Source: Candidatus Helicobacter avistercoris
GTDB lineage: Bacteria > Campylobacterota > Campylobacteria > Campylobacterales > Helicobacteraceae
NCBI GenBank assembly: GCA_019115525.1
Contig: DXDJ01000044.1
Coordinates: forward strand, 1 to 39,897
Direction of reading: 5' to 3'
DNA length: 39,897 nt
Each line of letters begins with the position of its first letter. Position 1 is the stretch's first letter. Shown in pieces: positions 26,257 to 36,200 of this stretch. Both the position numbers and the translations under genes were made by a program. The notes under the pieces are model-generated. The model saw only the letters and a list, made by a program, of their open reading frames with translations. It ran no database searches and was not told the origin of the DNA.

Positions 26257-27012
26257 TTATTCTTTTATCTCTAATTCTACCGGACAATGATCGCTTCCAA
26301 ACACCTCAGGGTAGATTTTTGCACCAATTAGAGAATCTTGCAAACTCTTAGAGGCCAAAAAATAATCAATCCTCCACCCCGTATTGTTCTCTCGTGCCTT
26401 TCCCATATAACTCCACCAAGTATAAGCCCCCTCTAGCCCAGGATAAAAATATCTAAAAGTATCGATAAATCCACTCTGCAAAAGCTCGCCAAACTTTGCC
26501 CTCTCCTCATCAGTAAATCCTGCATTTTTGCGATTGGTTTTTGGATTTTTTAGATCAATCTCTGTGTGAGCGACATTGAGATCCCCACATACTATTACAG
26601 GCTTGGTTTTCTCCAAATTTTTTAGATACGCCCTAAAGTCATCTTCCCACTCCATTCGATACTCTAGCCTTGCAAGTTCTCGCTGAGAGTTTGGCGTATA
26701 GACTGTTACAAGATAGAAGCTCTCATATTCTGCACAGATGATTCTGCCCTCTTTGTCATGATGCTCTATCCCCATATCATAGCTCACGCTCAAAGGCTTA
26801 GTTTTGGAGAAAATTGCTACACCTGAGTAGCCTTTTTTCTCTGCTGAGTTCCAATACTCCTCATATCCTTTGAAATCAAAAGTAGCCTGATCTCTATGCA
26901 TTTTGCTCTCTTGGATACAAAACACATCCGCATCCACACTCTCAAAAAAATCCATAAATCCTTTGTTCATACACGCTCTTAAACCATTAACATTCCACGA
27001 AATGAGTTTCAT
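26257..27012 (-). CDS. xthA: exodeoxyribonuclease III
   Basis: A 251-residue exonuclease/AP endonuclease for base-excision repair. It begins [15 protein letters not shown] and has the catalytic [21 protein letters not shown] and [11 protein letters not shown] blocks. The ATG at 27012 follows GGAG at 5 nt. The frame is open to 27054, but that adds 14 residues of non-family sequence. It heads a two-gene minus-strand operon with the PKMT-like gene. It corresponds to HP1526. Confidence 0.95.
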   Translation of the reverse strand: MKLISWNVNGLRACMNKGFMDFFESVDADVFCIQESKMHRDQATFDFKGYEEYWNSAEKKGYSGVAIFSKTKPLSVSYDMGIEHHDKEGRIICAEYESFYLVTVYTPNSQRELARLEYRMEWEDDFRAYLKNLEKTKPVIVCGDLNVAHTEIDLKNPKTNRKNAGFTDEERAKFGELLQSGFIDTFRYFYPGLEGAYTWWSYMGKARENNTGWRIDYFLASKSLQDSLIGAKIYPEVFGSDHCPVELEIKE

Positions 27013-27043
27013 ATTTGCTCCATTCACATAGATTAAACTCTGC

Positions 27044-27049
27044 ATTTTA
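27044..27049 (-). promoter_or_regulatory. candidate -10 box of xthA
   Basis: TAAAAT on the minus strand (GGGTAAAATGCAG), about 32 nt upstream of the xthA start, divergent from the -10 at 27071. Confidence 0.4.
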
Positions 27050-27070
27050 CCCAAGAGGCTAGAGATTTGA

Positions 27071-27076
27071 TAGAAT
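27071..27076 (+). promoter_or_regulatory. candidate -10 box of the AAA ATPase gene
   Basis: TAGAAT within TTTGATAGAATCCCC, 34 nt before the ATG, the same form as the accD candidate. Confidence 0.4.
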
Positions 27077-27110
27077 CCCCACTTTAAAAATCAAAACCAA
27101 AAGAGAAATA

Positions 27111-28841
27111 ATGCAATACTATTTAGACTTTATCAACTCAAAAGAAATTCAAAAATCCCAAATCTTCTCCTCCCTAAAATGCGATGAAGATGAGGCAAAA
27201 ATCTTGCAATATATGGCAAAAGCCCTCCTAAACTCCGAGGTTGAGGTCATGGTGCTAAGCCTGATTGAAAATCTCTTTGGACTTAAAGGTGAGGCAACGC
27301 TCACTTATCTGCCAAAAATCAAAAATCTCTTAGAGCTTGGCTGGATCTCTCAAAGCAATTTCTCACGCCCTACCAACACCCTACTCCTTGAGCTCCTCAA
27401 TGAAAATATTTATCTCACCCATAGTTTTTTAAGATTGCTTGAAGATGGCACGCTTGAAGTCAAACTTCCTCAAGCCTATCCCTACCAAGATCATCTTGAA
27501 TACCTCAAAGACCAATTCCTAAAAATCGATCTCATCCAGCAAATCAATCACCTCAAACTCTCCTACAAGCTTGACTCCCCCTCCCTCTCCAGGATCCAAT
27601 ACCGCCTAAGCACCCTAGAGCAACAGATCAAATACCGCCTCAAACTCACTCAAACCCCGCTTGAAATCGTCTCTCTCATCAAAGATGCCGAGCTAAGCAA
27701 TAAAGAGCAAACACTATTTTTTGCACTTCTTAAAGAGGAGTATTCAGGAGGAGAGGGGAATCTAAGAGAGATGAATGCTCTCATTGAACTCATCAGCGAG
27801 GATGAATATGACAAGATCAAAAACCGCTCTTTGCTTGATGAAAAAAGCAATTTGATTGAGAAAAATCTAGTGGATTATGATGAGATCCTCAACCCCTTTG
27901 GTGGGATTGCAAGGACATTTTTCATCAATGAAGAGATTTTGCAAAAGATCATCTACCCCAACAAAAAGAAGAAAAAGAGCAAAAACACCCTCACCAACCT
28001 CATCAAAGAGCAAGAAACCTTTGAAATCCTAGAGCCAAAAAAAGATCTGCAAGACATTGTCCTCTCTCCTAGCACCAGAGAGACACTTGAAGCCCTGCTT
28101 AAGCAAATGGATCCCAAAGTCCTCTCTCAACTCAAAGCCTGGGGGATCAAAGAGAAAAAAAGCGGAATTGAGAGCAAGATCATTTTCTATGGTTCAGCAG
28201 GTACTGGTAAAACCCTCACAGCCCTAGCTTTGGCTAAAAGTCTAAAAAAGCAGATTCTAAACTTTGACTGCTCCAAAATCCTCTCGATGTATGTAGGAGA
28301 GAGTGAGAAAAATGTGAGAAAAATCTTTGATAGCTATCGTGAAATCGCACAGAAAAGCAAAAGTGAGCCAATCTTGCTCCTAGATGAAGCCGATCAATTC
28401 CTTAGCTCAAGAAGCACAGGAGGCAGTGGAGCAGATAAAATGCATAACCAAATGCAAAATATTTTCTTAGAGCAGATTGAGAAATTTGATGGAATCCTCA
28501 TTGCCACAACTAATTTGCTAGAAACGCTTGATAGTGCATTTTCAAGGAGATTTAACTACAAAATCGAGTTTAAACGCCCTAGCAAAGAGCAAAGAAAAGA
28601 GCTATGGAAGCTCCATCTCCCCAAAAATGCCAATTTCAAAGAAGATGAAGAAACCTTGCTAGAAAAACTCTCAAGCTTTGATCTAAGTGGAGGACAAATC
28701 GCTCTGGTAGTCAAAAACACAGCCTACAAAGTCGCTACAAGAGAGGATAACACCTTTTGCCTTGAAGACTTTAAACAAGAAATCACAAGAGAGAGGGATG
28801 GAAGCTTTGATGGGGAGAAGAGTATGGGGTTTCTTATCTAA
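27111..28841 (+). CDS. AAA family ATPase, function unknown
   Basis: A 576-residue protein. The C-terminal half is an AAA domain of the FtsH/Vps4 type: Walker A GSAGTGKT (residues 361-368), Walker B LLLDEAD near residue 425, sensor-1 ATTN and the arginine finger pair SRRF. A short four-helix lid follows. The N-terminal ~330 residues are helical and match nothing I know, so they probably bind the substrate or partner. No protease or membrane segment is present, which suggests an unfoldase or remodeller. A similar gene exists in Campylobacter. It precedes the crdR-like gene by 21 nt and may share a transcript with it. Confidence 0.88.
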   Translation: MQYYLDFINSKEIQKSQIFSSLKCDEDEAKILQYMAKALLNSEVEVMVLSLIENLFGLKGEATLTYLPKIKNLLELGWISQSNFSRPTNTLLLELLNENIYLTHSFLRLLEDGTLEVKLPQAYPYQDHLEYLKDQFLKIDLIQQINHLKLSYKLDSPSLSRIQYRLSTLEQQIKYRLKLTQTPLEIVSLIKDAELSNKEQTLFFALLKEEYSGGEGNLREMNALIELISEDEYDKIKNRSLLDEKSNLIEKNLVDYDEILNPFGGIARTFFINEEILQKIIYPNKKKKKSKNTLTNLIKEQETFEILEPKKDLQDIVLSPSTRETLEALLKQMDPKVLSQLKAWGIKEKKSGIESKIIFYGSAGTGKTLTALALAKSLKKQILNFDCSKILSMYVGESEKNVRKIFDSYREIAQKSKSEPILLLDEADQFLSSRSTGGSGADKMHNQMQNIFLEQIEKFDGILIATTNLLETLDSAFSRRFNYKIEFKRPSKEQRKELWKLHLPKNANFKEDEETLLEKLSSFDLSGGQIALVVKNTAYKVATREDNTFCLEDFKQEITRERDGSFDGEKSMGFLI

Positions 28842-28862
28842 TCAAAAGAGAGATTGGAAAAA

Positions 28863-29519
28863 ATGAGAGTTTTTTTGCTTGAGGATGATGAATTACTTTT
28901 TGAAATCCTTGAGGAATTTTTGCTTGAAAAAGGCTATTGTCTTAGGGCGTGTTGTGATGGATTGGAAGCTGAGGAGATTTTGCTTTCTGAGAAATTTGAT
29001 CTCTTGCTTTTAGATGTCCAAGTCCCATCTTTGAGTGGTTTTGAATTGTTGCAAAATCTAAGAGCTTTACGAAACAAGACTCCTGCGATTTTTATCACAG
29101 CACTTGATAATTCAAAAGATCTTAAATATGCTTTTGAAATAGGGGGAGATGACTATATTAAAAAGCCTTTTGATTTGGATGAATTGGAGGCTAGAATAGA
29201 AAATATTAAAAGACTTTATCATTTTTCTTCGTTTATAGAAATCTCCAAAGATTGCACGCTAGATAGAGAAAATCTTATTTTGATCAAAGAGCAAGATACA
29301 ATTCCTCTCACCCAAAAAGAAAGTCAGATTTTGCAATATTTTCTTAATCATCCCAATCAAATTATCAGTATAGAAGAAATGATTGCAAATATTTGGAGTT
29401 ACCAATCTATGCCAAGTGAAAATACTTTGCGAAGCTATATAAAGAATCTAAGAAAATATCTCGGATTTGAGAGGATTGAGAATATTAAAGGAGTGGGTTA
29501 TCGTTTTAAAAGAATATGA
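28863..29519 (+). CDS. crdR: OmpR-family response regulator, probably CrdR
   Basis: A 218-residue regulator. The receiver domain has acidic residues E7-D9, phosphoacceptor D51 (LLLLDVQVP), T79 and K101 (YIKKPFD). The C-terminal winged helix has the QKESQILQYF and ENTLRSYIKNLRKYLG recognition region and ends GVGYRFKRI. It is directly followed by a sensor kinase and then by crdA, so it most likely activates the copper-resistance genes. In H. pylori CrdR (HP1365) does this. The ATG at 28863 is chosen; a TTG at 28854 is possible. The symbol rests on context plus family, not on a search. Confidence 0.85.
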   Translation: MRVFLLEDDELLFEILEEFLLEKGYCLRACCDGLEAEEILLSEKFDLLLLDVQVPSLSGFELLQNLRALRNKTPAIFITALDNSKDLKYAFEIGGDDYIKKPFDLDELEARIENIKRLYHFSSFIEISKDCTLDRENLILIKEQDTIPLTQKESQILQYFLNHPNQIISIEEMIANIWSYQSMPSENTLRSYIKNLRKYLGFERIENIKGVGYRFKRI

Positions 29520-30645
29520 AAGAAACGCCCTTTTTCGCTTCTTGGGAGTTTATCTTTGTAGTTCAATTTTGATTTTGGGCGTGATTGCATTTTTGGTCTT
29601 CTCCGTTCAGAAAACACAAATTTATGAAAACATTCATAATCAAATGATGCTCAAAGGCTCACAAATTGCCCAAATGATAATCTCAAGACAAATGAATGGA
29701 GAGAGTGAGTTAGATGAAAAGTTTTTACAAAATTTGCAAGAAGAGCATTGGCAATTCTCTCTCTTTGATTCACAAAAAAAACGATTGTATGGGGAACTTC
29801 ATTTTATAAAAATGGAGCAGAAGTTTTTTGTCAAAAATGGGGTAGCGTATTATTTGGATATGGGGGCATTTGGACATTTGGGGGTTGAATGGATTTTGAT
29901 TAGTAAGGATTTTTCCTATGAGATATACTCTTTGCTTTATTCTATTGGGATAATTGCTCTTGCTTGTTTGATTGTTTTAATCTGTTGCGGATTTATTCTG
30001 GGAAAAATGTTTTTAAAACCCATTCGTGATGGCATCACTTATCTTGATCATTTCATCAAAGATGTTACCCATGAGCTCAATACACCTATTTCTGCATTGA
30101 TAATGAGTGTCAATTCACTCAAAACTGGAGTGAGTGAGAACAAAATCTCAAGAATCCAAAAAGCCTGTAGGAGAATACATTTTTTATACAGCAACCTTAC
30201 TTTTTTATTTTTGGGTGAAGTGAGAGAGGTGAGAGAAAATATCGATTTTGTTGGATTATTGAAAGCTCGTCTTGAAATGTTTGAGGAGCATTATAAAGAA
30301 AAAAATATCTCTTTGGAGGTTGAGAGTGTCCAAAAACTTATGATAAATGCTGATTGCGAGGCTCTAACGCGTTTGATTGATAATCTTTTGAGCAATGCGA
30401 TCAAATATAATTTTCCCAATGGAAGAATATTGATTTCTCTCACTCCAAAAAGCTTAAAAATCAAAAATACAGGTAATCCCATTCCCCAGCACCTTATTCC
30501 CTCACTCAAGCAACGCTATGTCAGGAATAGTTCTAAAGGCTATGGTATCGGATTGGATATTGTCAGTAAAGTGGCTCATAGCTATGATTGGGAGATTTGT
30601 ATTTATACGCAGAATCATCTTAATGTTTTTGAGATTGTTTTTTAG
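29467..30645 (+). CDS. crdS: sensor histidine kinase, probably CrdS
   Basis: A 392-residue inner-membrane kinase. Two membrane segments (residues ~25-47 and ~157-180) flank a periplasmic sensor of about 110 residues. The H-box is DVTHELNTPISAL with H202. The ATP-binding part has LIDNLLSNAIKYN, NTGNPIP and GYGIGLDI. The start is unsettled: it overlaps the regulator gene by up to 53 nt, in-frame TTG codons occur at 29467 and 29476, and the best ribosome-binding site (AAGGAG, 29488-29493) has no canonical start at the right distance, only ATC at 29500. No Cys or Met cluster for copper is obvious in the sensor. Confidence 0.85.
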   Translation: MRGLRILKEWVIVLKEYERNALFRFLGVYLCSSILILGVIAFLVFSVQKTQIYENIHNQMMLKGSQIAQMIISRQMNGESELDEKFLQNLQEEHWQFSLFDSQKKRLYGELHFIKMEQKFFVKNGVAYYLDMGAFGHLGVEWILISKDFSYEIYSLLYSIGIIALACLIVLICCGFILGKMFLKPIRDGITYLDHFIKDVTHELNTPISALIMSVNSLKTGVSENKISRIQKACRRIHFLYSNLTFLFLGEVREVRENIDFVGLLKARLEMFEEHYKEKNISLEVESVQKLMINADCEALTRLIDNLLSNAIKYNFPNGRILISLTPKSLKIKNTGNPIPQHLIPSLKQRYVRNSSKGYGIGLDIVSKVAHSYDWEICIYTQNHLNVFEIVF

Positions 30646-30665
30646 ATTCCACACTTATTCCACAC
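30646..30665 (+). promoter_or_regulatory. direct-repeat operator upstream of crdA (candidate CrdR box)
   Basis: Two perfect copies of ATTCCACAC (30646-30654 and 30657-30665) lie at an 11-bp pitch, one helical turn, starting one base after the crdS stop. Tandem half-sites at 10-11 bp replacing the -35 are the hallmark of OmpR/PhoB-type activators. The second copy ends 8 bp before a -10 box. Confidence 0.6.
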
Positions 30666-30673
30666 AACATTTC

Positions 30674-30679
30674 TAAAAT
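30674..30679 (+). promoter_or_regulatory. candidate -10 box of crdA-crdB-czcB-czcA
   Basis: TAAAAT, 31 nt upstream of the crdA ATG, directly downstream of the ATTCCACAC repeats, with no sigma-70 -35 in the expected place. This is the layout of an activator-dependent promoter. Confidence 0.5.
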
Positions 30680-30710
30680 ACTCTTTGAATTTTAATTTAA
30701 GGAGTTAAGC

Positions 30711-31076
30711 ATGAAAAAATTAGCTTTTGCTTTATTAGCATTGCTGTTCTCAAGTTTTGTATTTGCACAGAGTGGAAAAGTGGGAGGAATGGAGATTGAG
30801 TATTCAACCAAAAAACCCCTAAGTAGTGGAGGCAATGATTTTATCATCACCCTCAAAAAAGATGGCAAGTTGCTTAAAGGAGCAAATATCACGCTCAAAG
30901 CCATTATGCCTCCAATGCCAAATATGCCTAAGATGGATTTTGAAGCCAAAGCACAAGAGAGTGATGAAGGGTATATCGCTCAAGTGCATTTCCCCCATGG
31001 AGGAACTTGGCAACTTAGATTTATCATTGAAATTGATGGCAAAAAATACACTTATAAAAGCAGTGTAGATTTTTAG
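30711..31076 (+). CDS. crdA: periplasmic copper-resistance protein CrdA (FixH/YtkA-like)
   Basis: A 121-residue exported protein. Residues 1-19 are a signal peptide ending FVFA. The mature 102 residues form a small beta-sandwich with KPLSSGGNDF and HFPHGGTWQLRF, as in YtkA/FixH-like domains. A Met-rich loop MPPMPNMPKM (residues ~66-75) and nearby His residues are probable Cu(I) ligands. H. pylori CrdA (HP1326) is copper-induced and needed for copper resistance. It leads the four-gene efflux operon. AAGGAG lies upstream at 6-7 nt. Confidence 0.9.
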   Translation: MKKLAFALLALLFSSFVFAQSGKVGGMEIEYSTKKPLSSGGNDFIITLKKDGKLLKGANITLKAIMPPMPNMPKMDFEAKAQESDEGYIAQVHFPHGGTWQLRFIIEIDGKKYTYKSSVDF

Positions 31077-31085
31077 GATTCAGTG

Positions 31086-32264
31086 ATGAAATCTTTCTCT
31101 TTTTTATTTTTTCTTTTGTGCTCTTTTTTGGGAGCACAAAGTTTTGATGTGGCTATTTCAAAAGCAATGCAAAACAATAGTAAAATCAAAGCTTTGCAAA
31201 TTCAGATTGAAAAATTAGAAGATGAAGCTAGGATTGCTAGAAAATGGGATAATCCCAATATCGCCCTAGGATATAACGCCCTCTATCCCAATGATCCAAG
31301 TTACCGAGATGATGCAATGCAGAGTATCTCAATCTCTTTGGCTCAAAAATTTGATTTGTTTGCAAAAAAACCAATAGAGAGCCAAAAAATTTCATTGCAA
31401 AGGCAGATAAAAATCTTAGAGCTTAAAGCTTTTCAAAAAAGTCTCATTAAAGAGATAAAAATCAGAATAATTAAGAGTAATCAAGATAAAAAGAGGATAG
31501 CAATCCTTAAATCCACGCTTGATAATATTGCTCTTTTTAAAAGTCAGATTGATTCAAATTCAAGTGATTTTTTGCTTGATGAGATTTATAAAATGGAAAT
31601 CTTAGAGACAAAAATCAAACTCAAACTCACCCAATTTTTGCAGAATCAAAAAGAGCAAATCATTGAGTTTAATGAAATAACTTTTCAAGAAAATCAAGAC
31701 ATAGATTTTAATCCTACTTTTAAAAAAGTTTGGAGTAAGGATTATTATAAGTTTAGCTATGAGCTATTAGCTCAAAAATACAAAGAGCAAATAGAAGAAG
31801 AAAATATCGCTTTGGCTAAACGCTCTTTTTTTAGTGATCCAACTTTGAATCTAGGATATTTTCATCGCAAAAATCATCAAGATTTTCTCTCTTTTGGAGT
31901 TTCTTTTTCTCTACCAATCTATGGCAAAGAAGTTTTGAGTTTGCAAAAAGCACACAAGCAATCTCAAATCACAAAAAATACAACTTTAGAGATAGAAAAT
32001 AAAATCAAATCAAAAATCAAAAAGCTTCAAAACACTTTGGAGAAAAAAGGAGAGGAGCTTGTTTTAATCGAATCAAAACTCCTTCCTAATGCAAAAAAAC
32101 TTCTCACTTTGTATCAAAAAAATATCTCAAGCTCCAAATCCGCAATGGGGGCATATCATCAAGCTCTCAATGATTTGTTAGAAGCAGAGTTGTTGAGGAT
32201 TGATGTCAAAGGAGGGATTTGGATAACTTTGTGTGAGCTTGAAAGTATAGGAGAAGAGAGATGA
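31086..32264 (+). CDS. crdB: outer-membrane efflux protein CrdB (TolC-like)
   Basis: A 392-residue TolC-family channel (counting from the ATG at 31086) with a signal peptide ending FLGA. The long helical coiled coils in two halves are typical: ISKAMQNNSKIKALQIQIEK near the N terminus and SKSAMGAYHQALNDLLEAE near the C terminus. It would form the outer-membrane duct for the CzcB/CzcA pump. The ATG lies 9 nt after crdA; a GTG one codon earlier is possible. It overlaps czcB by 4 nt (ATGA). Confidence 0.9.
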   Translation: MKSFSFLFFLLCSFLGAQSFDVAISKAMQNNSKIKALQIQIEKLEDEARIARKWDNPNIALGYNALYPNDPSYRDDAMQSISISLAQKFDLFAKKPIESQKISLQRQIKILELKAFQKSLIKEIKIRIIKSNQDKKRIAILKSTLDNIALFKSQIDSNSSDFLLDEIYKMEILETKIKLKLTQFLQNQKEQIIEFNEITFQENQDIDFNPTFKKVWSKDYYKFSYELLAQKYKEQIEEENIALAKRSFFSDPTLNLGYFHRKNHQDFLSFGVSFSLPIYGKEVLSLQKAHKQSQITKNTTLEIENKIKSKIKKLQNTLEKKGEELVLIESKLLPNAKKLLTLYQKNISSSKSAMGAYHQALNDLLEAELLRIDVKGGIWITLCELESIGEER

Positions 32265-33214
32265 AAAAAATTTTTATTTTAGTTTTATTGATAGAGATTC
32301 TATCAGCAGAATTTTATGCCAAAAGCATTAAAGTTGAAAAAGTAAAAATTTCACAAGAGAGGAAATACTATGGAAGAATTGCTTTGAATGAAGAGAGTAT
32401 TTCTGTATTTAACCTCAGAGTAGATGGGTTTGTTGAAGATATAAAAGTTTCAAACTCTTATCAAAAGATAGAAAAAGGCAGTGAGCTTTTCTCAATTTAC
32501 TCTCCAGAATTGCTCCAAGCTCAAAATGAATACATCAATGCCCTCAAATACAAAAGCAATATTGTTGCGACCAAAGAGAAGCTTTTGCTTTTGGGTGTAG
32601 ATGAGAGATTGATAAAAAAAATAAAAAAAGAGAAAAAGCCCTTAAAAGTCGTGCCATTTTTTTCAAAAAATCAAGGTTTGGTGTATGAAAAAAATATCTC
32701 TGAAGGGCAATATATTAAAAAAGGGGAGAGTGTTTATAAGATTGTTGATTTAAGCTCTGTGTGGTTTATCGCTCAAATCCCACAAGAAGAGTTTGCTTTT
32801 CTTTCAAAACCCCTAAATTCAAGCATTGAGATTTTGGGAATCAATCAAAAATTCCAAGCTCAATTTTTGCAGATTATCCCCACAATCAACCCTTCAAGCA
32901 AACTTCTTGAAGCAAGGTTTTTACTCAAAAATCCAAATCTTGAACTCTTTGAAAATCTCTTTGGAATCATTACCCTCTCTCATCCAAGTAAAGAAGTGCT
33001 TTTTGTGCCAAAAGAGTGTGTGCTTTTAAGGGACAATAAACTCTATGTCTTTAAAAAAGATGAAGAAGGAAAGTTTGCTCCTCAAGAGATTGAAGCATTA
33101 AGCTTAAATGCAGGGTATGAAATCCTATCTGGGATAGAGGAGGGAGATGAGATTGCACAAAATGCTCTTTTTATCCTTGATTCTGATGCTCAAGTCAATG
33201 GGGAATATGAGTGA
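32261..33214 (+). CDS. czcB: RND efflux periplasmic adaptor CzcB (CusB-like)
   Basis: A 317-residue membrane-fusion protein with an N-terminal signal sequence. The first beta-barrel/lipoyl region (FNLRVDGFVEDIKV) is followed by IYSPELLQAQNEYINAL of the helical hairpin, a CusB-like signature. SEGQYIKKGESVYKIVDLSSVWF gives the second lipoyl half (residues ~144-166). It is short and lacks the N-terminal Met cluster used by E. coli CusB, so copper capture may fall to CrdA. It overlaps crdB and czcA, showing stoichiometric coupling. Confidence 0.9.
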   Translation: MKKIFILVLLIEILSAEFYAKSIKVEKVKISQERKYYGRIALNEESISVFNLRVDGFVEDIKVSNSYQKIEKGSELFSIYSPELLQAQNEYINALKYKSNIVATKEKLLLLGVDERLIKKIKKEKKPLKVVPFFSKNQGLVYEKNISEGQYIKKGESVYKIVDLSSVWFIAQIPQEEFAFLSKPLNSSIEILGINQKFQAQFLQIIPTINPSSKLLEARFLLKNPNLELFENLFGIITLSHPSKEVLFVPKECVLLRDNKLYVFKKDEEGKFAPQEIEALSLNAGYEILSGIEEGDEIAQNALFILDSDAQVNGEYE

Positions 33215-36200
33215 TGATTGGCAAGATTATAGAGCTTTCTGTAAAATTTAAATTCTTTGTCTTAGGGGTTTTCTTTTTCTTGATTTTGGGTTCAATTTGG
33301 GCAATTAGAGAAACCCCCGTTGATGCTCTTCCAGACCTTAGTCCTGTTCAAGTCATTTTGCAAATTGATTATGAAGGACAATCTCCTAAGGTAATCGATG
33401 AGCAAGTGAGCTTTTTGCTAACCTCTTCTCTTATGAGTGTTCCAAGAGTTGAAGTTGTGCGAGGAATGAGTAGTTATGGAAAAGGATTGGTATATGTAAT
33501 TTTTGAAGATGGCACAGATATTTATTGGGCAAATTCTAGAATCTTGGAAAAAATTACCTCTATTCTGCCTATGCTTCCTAAGGATGCAAAAATCAATTTG
33601 GGAACGGATTCTTCAGGGATAGGCTGGGCATTTATGTATGCCCTAAGCTCTAAGACAAAAACCCTTCAAGAACTTAAAGTTTTGCAGGATTTTTACTTCA
33701 AAAACAATCTTTTAGGAGTTGATGGAGTAAGCGAGATTGCAAGTGTAGGAGGATTTGAGAAAAATTATGAAGTAACGCTCAATCAAGAAAAATTGATTGA
33801 ATATGACATTGGTTTTGATGAGATTATCCAAAAAATCAGAAAATCCAACAATGATAGTGGGGGAGGGGTTATTTATCAAGGAGGATTTGAGAAAATTCTT
33901 AGTGTTTCTGGTTATCTCAAAAATATAGAAGATATTGAAAATATTGAGATTAGAAATTTCAATGGAATCCCTCTTAAGCTCTCTGATATTGCCAAAGTCA
34001 ATCTCACCCCTGCCCCAAGAAGAGGAGTGGCTGAACTCAATGGAGAGGGAGAAGTTGTAGGTGGAGTGGTGGTGGTAAGGTATGGAGCAGATACTTTCAA
34101 GGTAATTAGAGCAGTTAAGAAAAGATTGGAACAAATTGCAAAAGAGAATCCCCAAATTCAAATCTCTCCGGTATATGATCGAAGTGAGTTTATAGAAGAG
34201 GCAATTGATAATCTTTGGCATACTTTGGTTGAGGAGTGTTTAATCGTTCTTTTTGTGGTTGCGATTTTTTTGCTTCATATAAGAAGTGCTTTTATTATCG
34301 TCATTACACTTCCATTATGTGTAGCATTGAGTTTTTTGCTTATGAAGCTTTTTGGGATTAGTTCAAATATTATGAGCTTAGGGGGAATTGCCATTGCCAT
34401 TGGAGCAATGGTAGATGCTTCAATTGTTATGGTAGAAAATGCTCACAAGCATCTTTTATCTCTTCCTATGTCTCACTCAAAAGAAGATAGAGTCAAGGCG
34501 ATTATGAGGGCTTCTAAGCAGGTGGGAGGAGCTGTATTTTTCGCCCTAATGATTATAGTTATTTCTTTTTTGCCTATTTTTGGATTAAGCGGACAAGAAT
34601 CTAAACTCTTCTCTCCTTTGGCTTATACCAAAACTTTTGCGATGCTTTTGGGGGCAATCCTCTCTATTACACTTGTGCCAATTTTGATGATTTATTTTCT
34701 CAAAGGTAAAATTATTGATGAAGAAAAAAATCCTATCAATAGATTTTTTATTTTTTTATATACGCCAATCCTTAAGATAATTTTCAAGATTAAATACATT
34801 TTTTTGCTTGTCTGCTTTGGTGGCATCGTCTATATGGGGTATCTCTATACCAAACAAAAATGGGAATTTATGCCCCCACTTGATGAAGGGGTGATGATGT
34901 ATATGCCTGTTACAAATTATGGTATTAACATCCAAACATCAAAAGAATTTCTGCTTCAGAGCAACGCAATCCTTAAGCAATTCCCAGAAGTGGAAAGTGT
35001 TTTTGGAAAAGTAGGGAGTGCCAATACCCCTACAGATCCCGCACCTCTTTCGATGATAGAAACTTTTATCACTTTCAAAGACAAATCACAATGGAGAGAG
35101 GGAATGACAACTCAAAAATTACGCAATGAGTTTGAAAAAGCTATTCAGATTAAGGGGCTTACTAATTCTTGGACTTACCCTATCAAAGGAAGGATAGATA
35201 TGCTTCTAACTGGGATTCGCACCCCTTTGGGAATCAAAGTTTTTGGGAGTGATTATGATAGGATTCAGGCAATCTCATCTAAAATCGAAGAAAAATTAAG
35301 AGGGTATGATGGAACACTTTCTGTATTTGCAGAAAGAAGTAATCGAGGTTATTTTTTGGACATTGTTCTCAAAGATGAGAAACTTGCTCAATATGGCTTA
35401 AGCAAAGAGGATGTTTTGAGTTTTATCTCTCAAGGAGTGGGAGGGACAAAAATCTCAACAATCCTTAATGGTGTGGAGAGGTATGGATTGAGTGTGAGAT
35501 TTGAAGAAAAGCAACGCAAGGATTTAGAAGCAATCAAGAGTCTCTACATCAAAACAAAATTTGGATTTACCCCACTTTATGTATTGGCAGACATTTCCTA
35601 TCAAGAATCAGCCCTTGAATTTAAAAATGAGGGAGGGTTGAAAGTAAATTTTATCTATATTACCCCCAAAGATTCCATAACCTCAGATACCTACAAGCAA
35701 GAAGCAAGAAAAATACTTCAAGATTTGCAGATGCCTAGTGGATATTATTATGAGTTTTCAGGGGAGAGTGAGTATCTTGAAAAATCTTTGCAAAAAATGC
35801 AAGTGATTATCCCTATCACTCTTTTGCTTATCTTTGTTTTGATTCTTTTGGCTTTGAAAAACTTTGTTTATAGCTTGATTGTTTTTTTCACGCTTCCTTT
35901 TGCGATTTTAGGAGGGCTATTGACAATTGATTGGCTTGGATACAATCTAAGTATCGCTGTGGTTGTGGGATTTTTGGCGTTGCTAGGAGTGGCAACAGAG
36001 ACGGCGATTGTGATGATTATCTATCTTGATGAATCAATGAAGAAAAATACAAATCAAACTCTTAAAGAAAGAGTAATTGATGGGGCAAGTAAAAGGGTGC
36101 GACCCAAACTTATGACAACGCTCTCTTTGGTGCTCTCTCTTGTGCCTATTATGTTTAATGAAGGAATTGGAAGCGAAGTGATGAAAAGAGTATCAGCCCC

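Noticed and set aside
30646-30665. ATTCCACAC pair as a CRISPR or mobile-element repeat
   Set aside because: Only two 9-bp copies 2 bp apart, with no spacers; the position upstream of crdA fits an operator better.
33712-34221. Minus-strand reading frame inside czcA
   Set aside because: It is fully antisense to a well-supported RND pump gene and has no recognisable domain.
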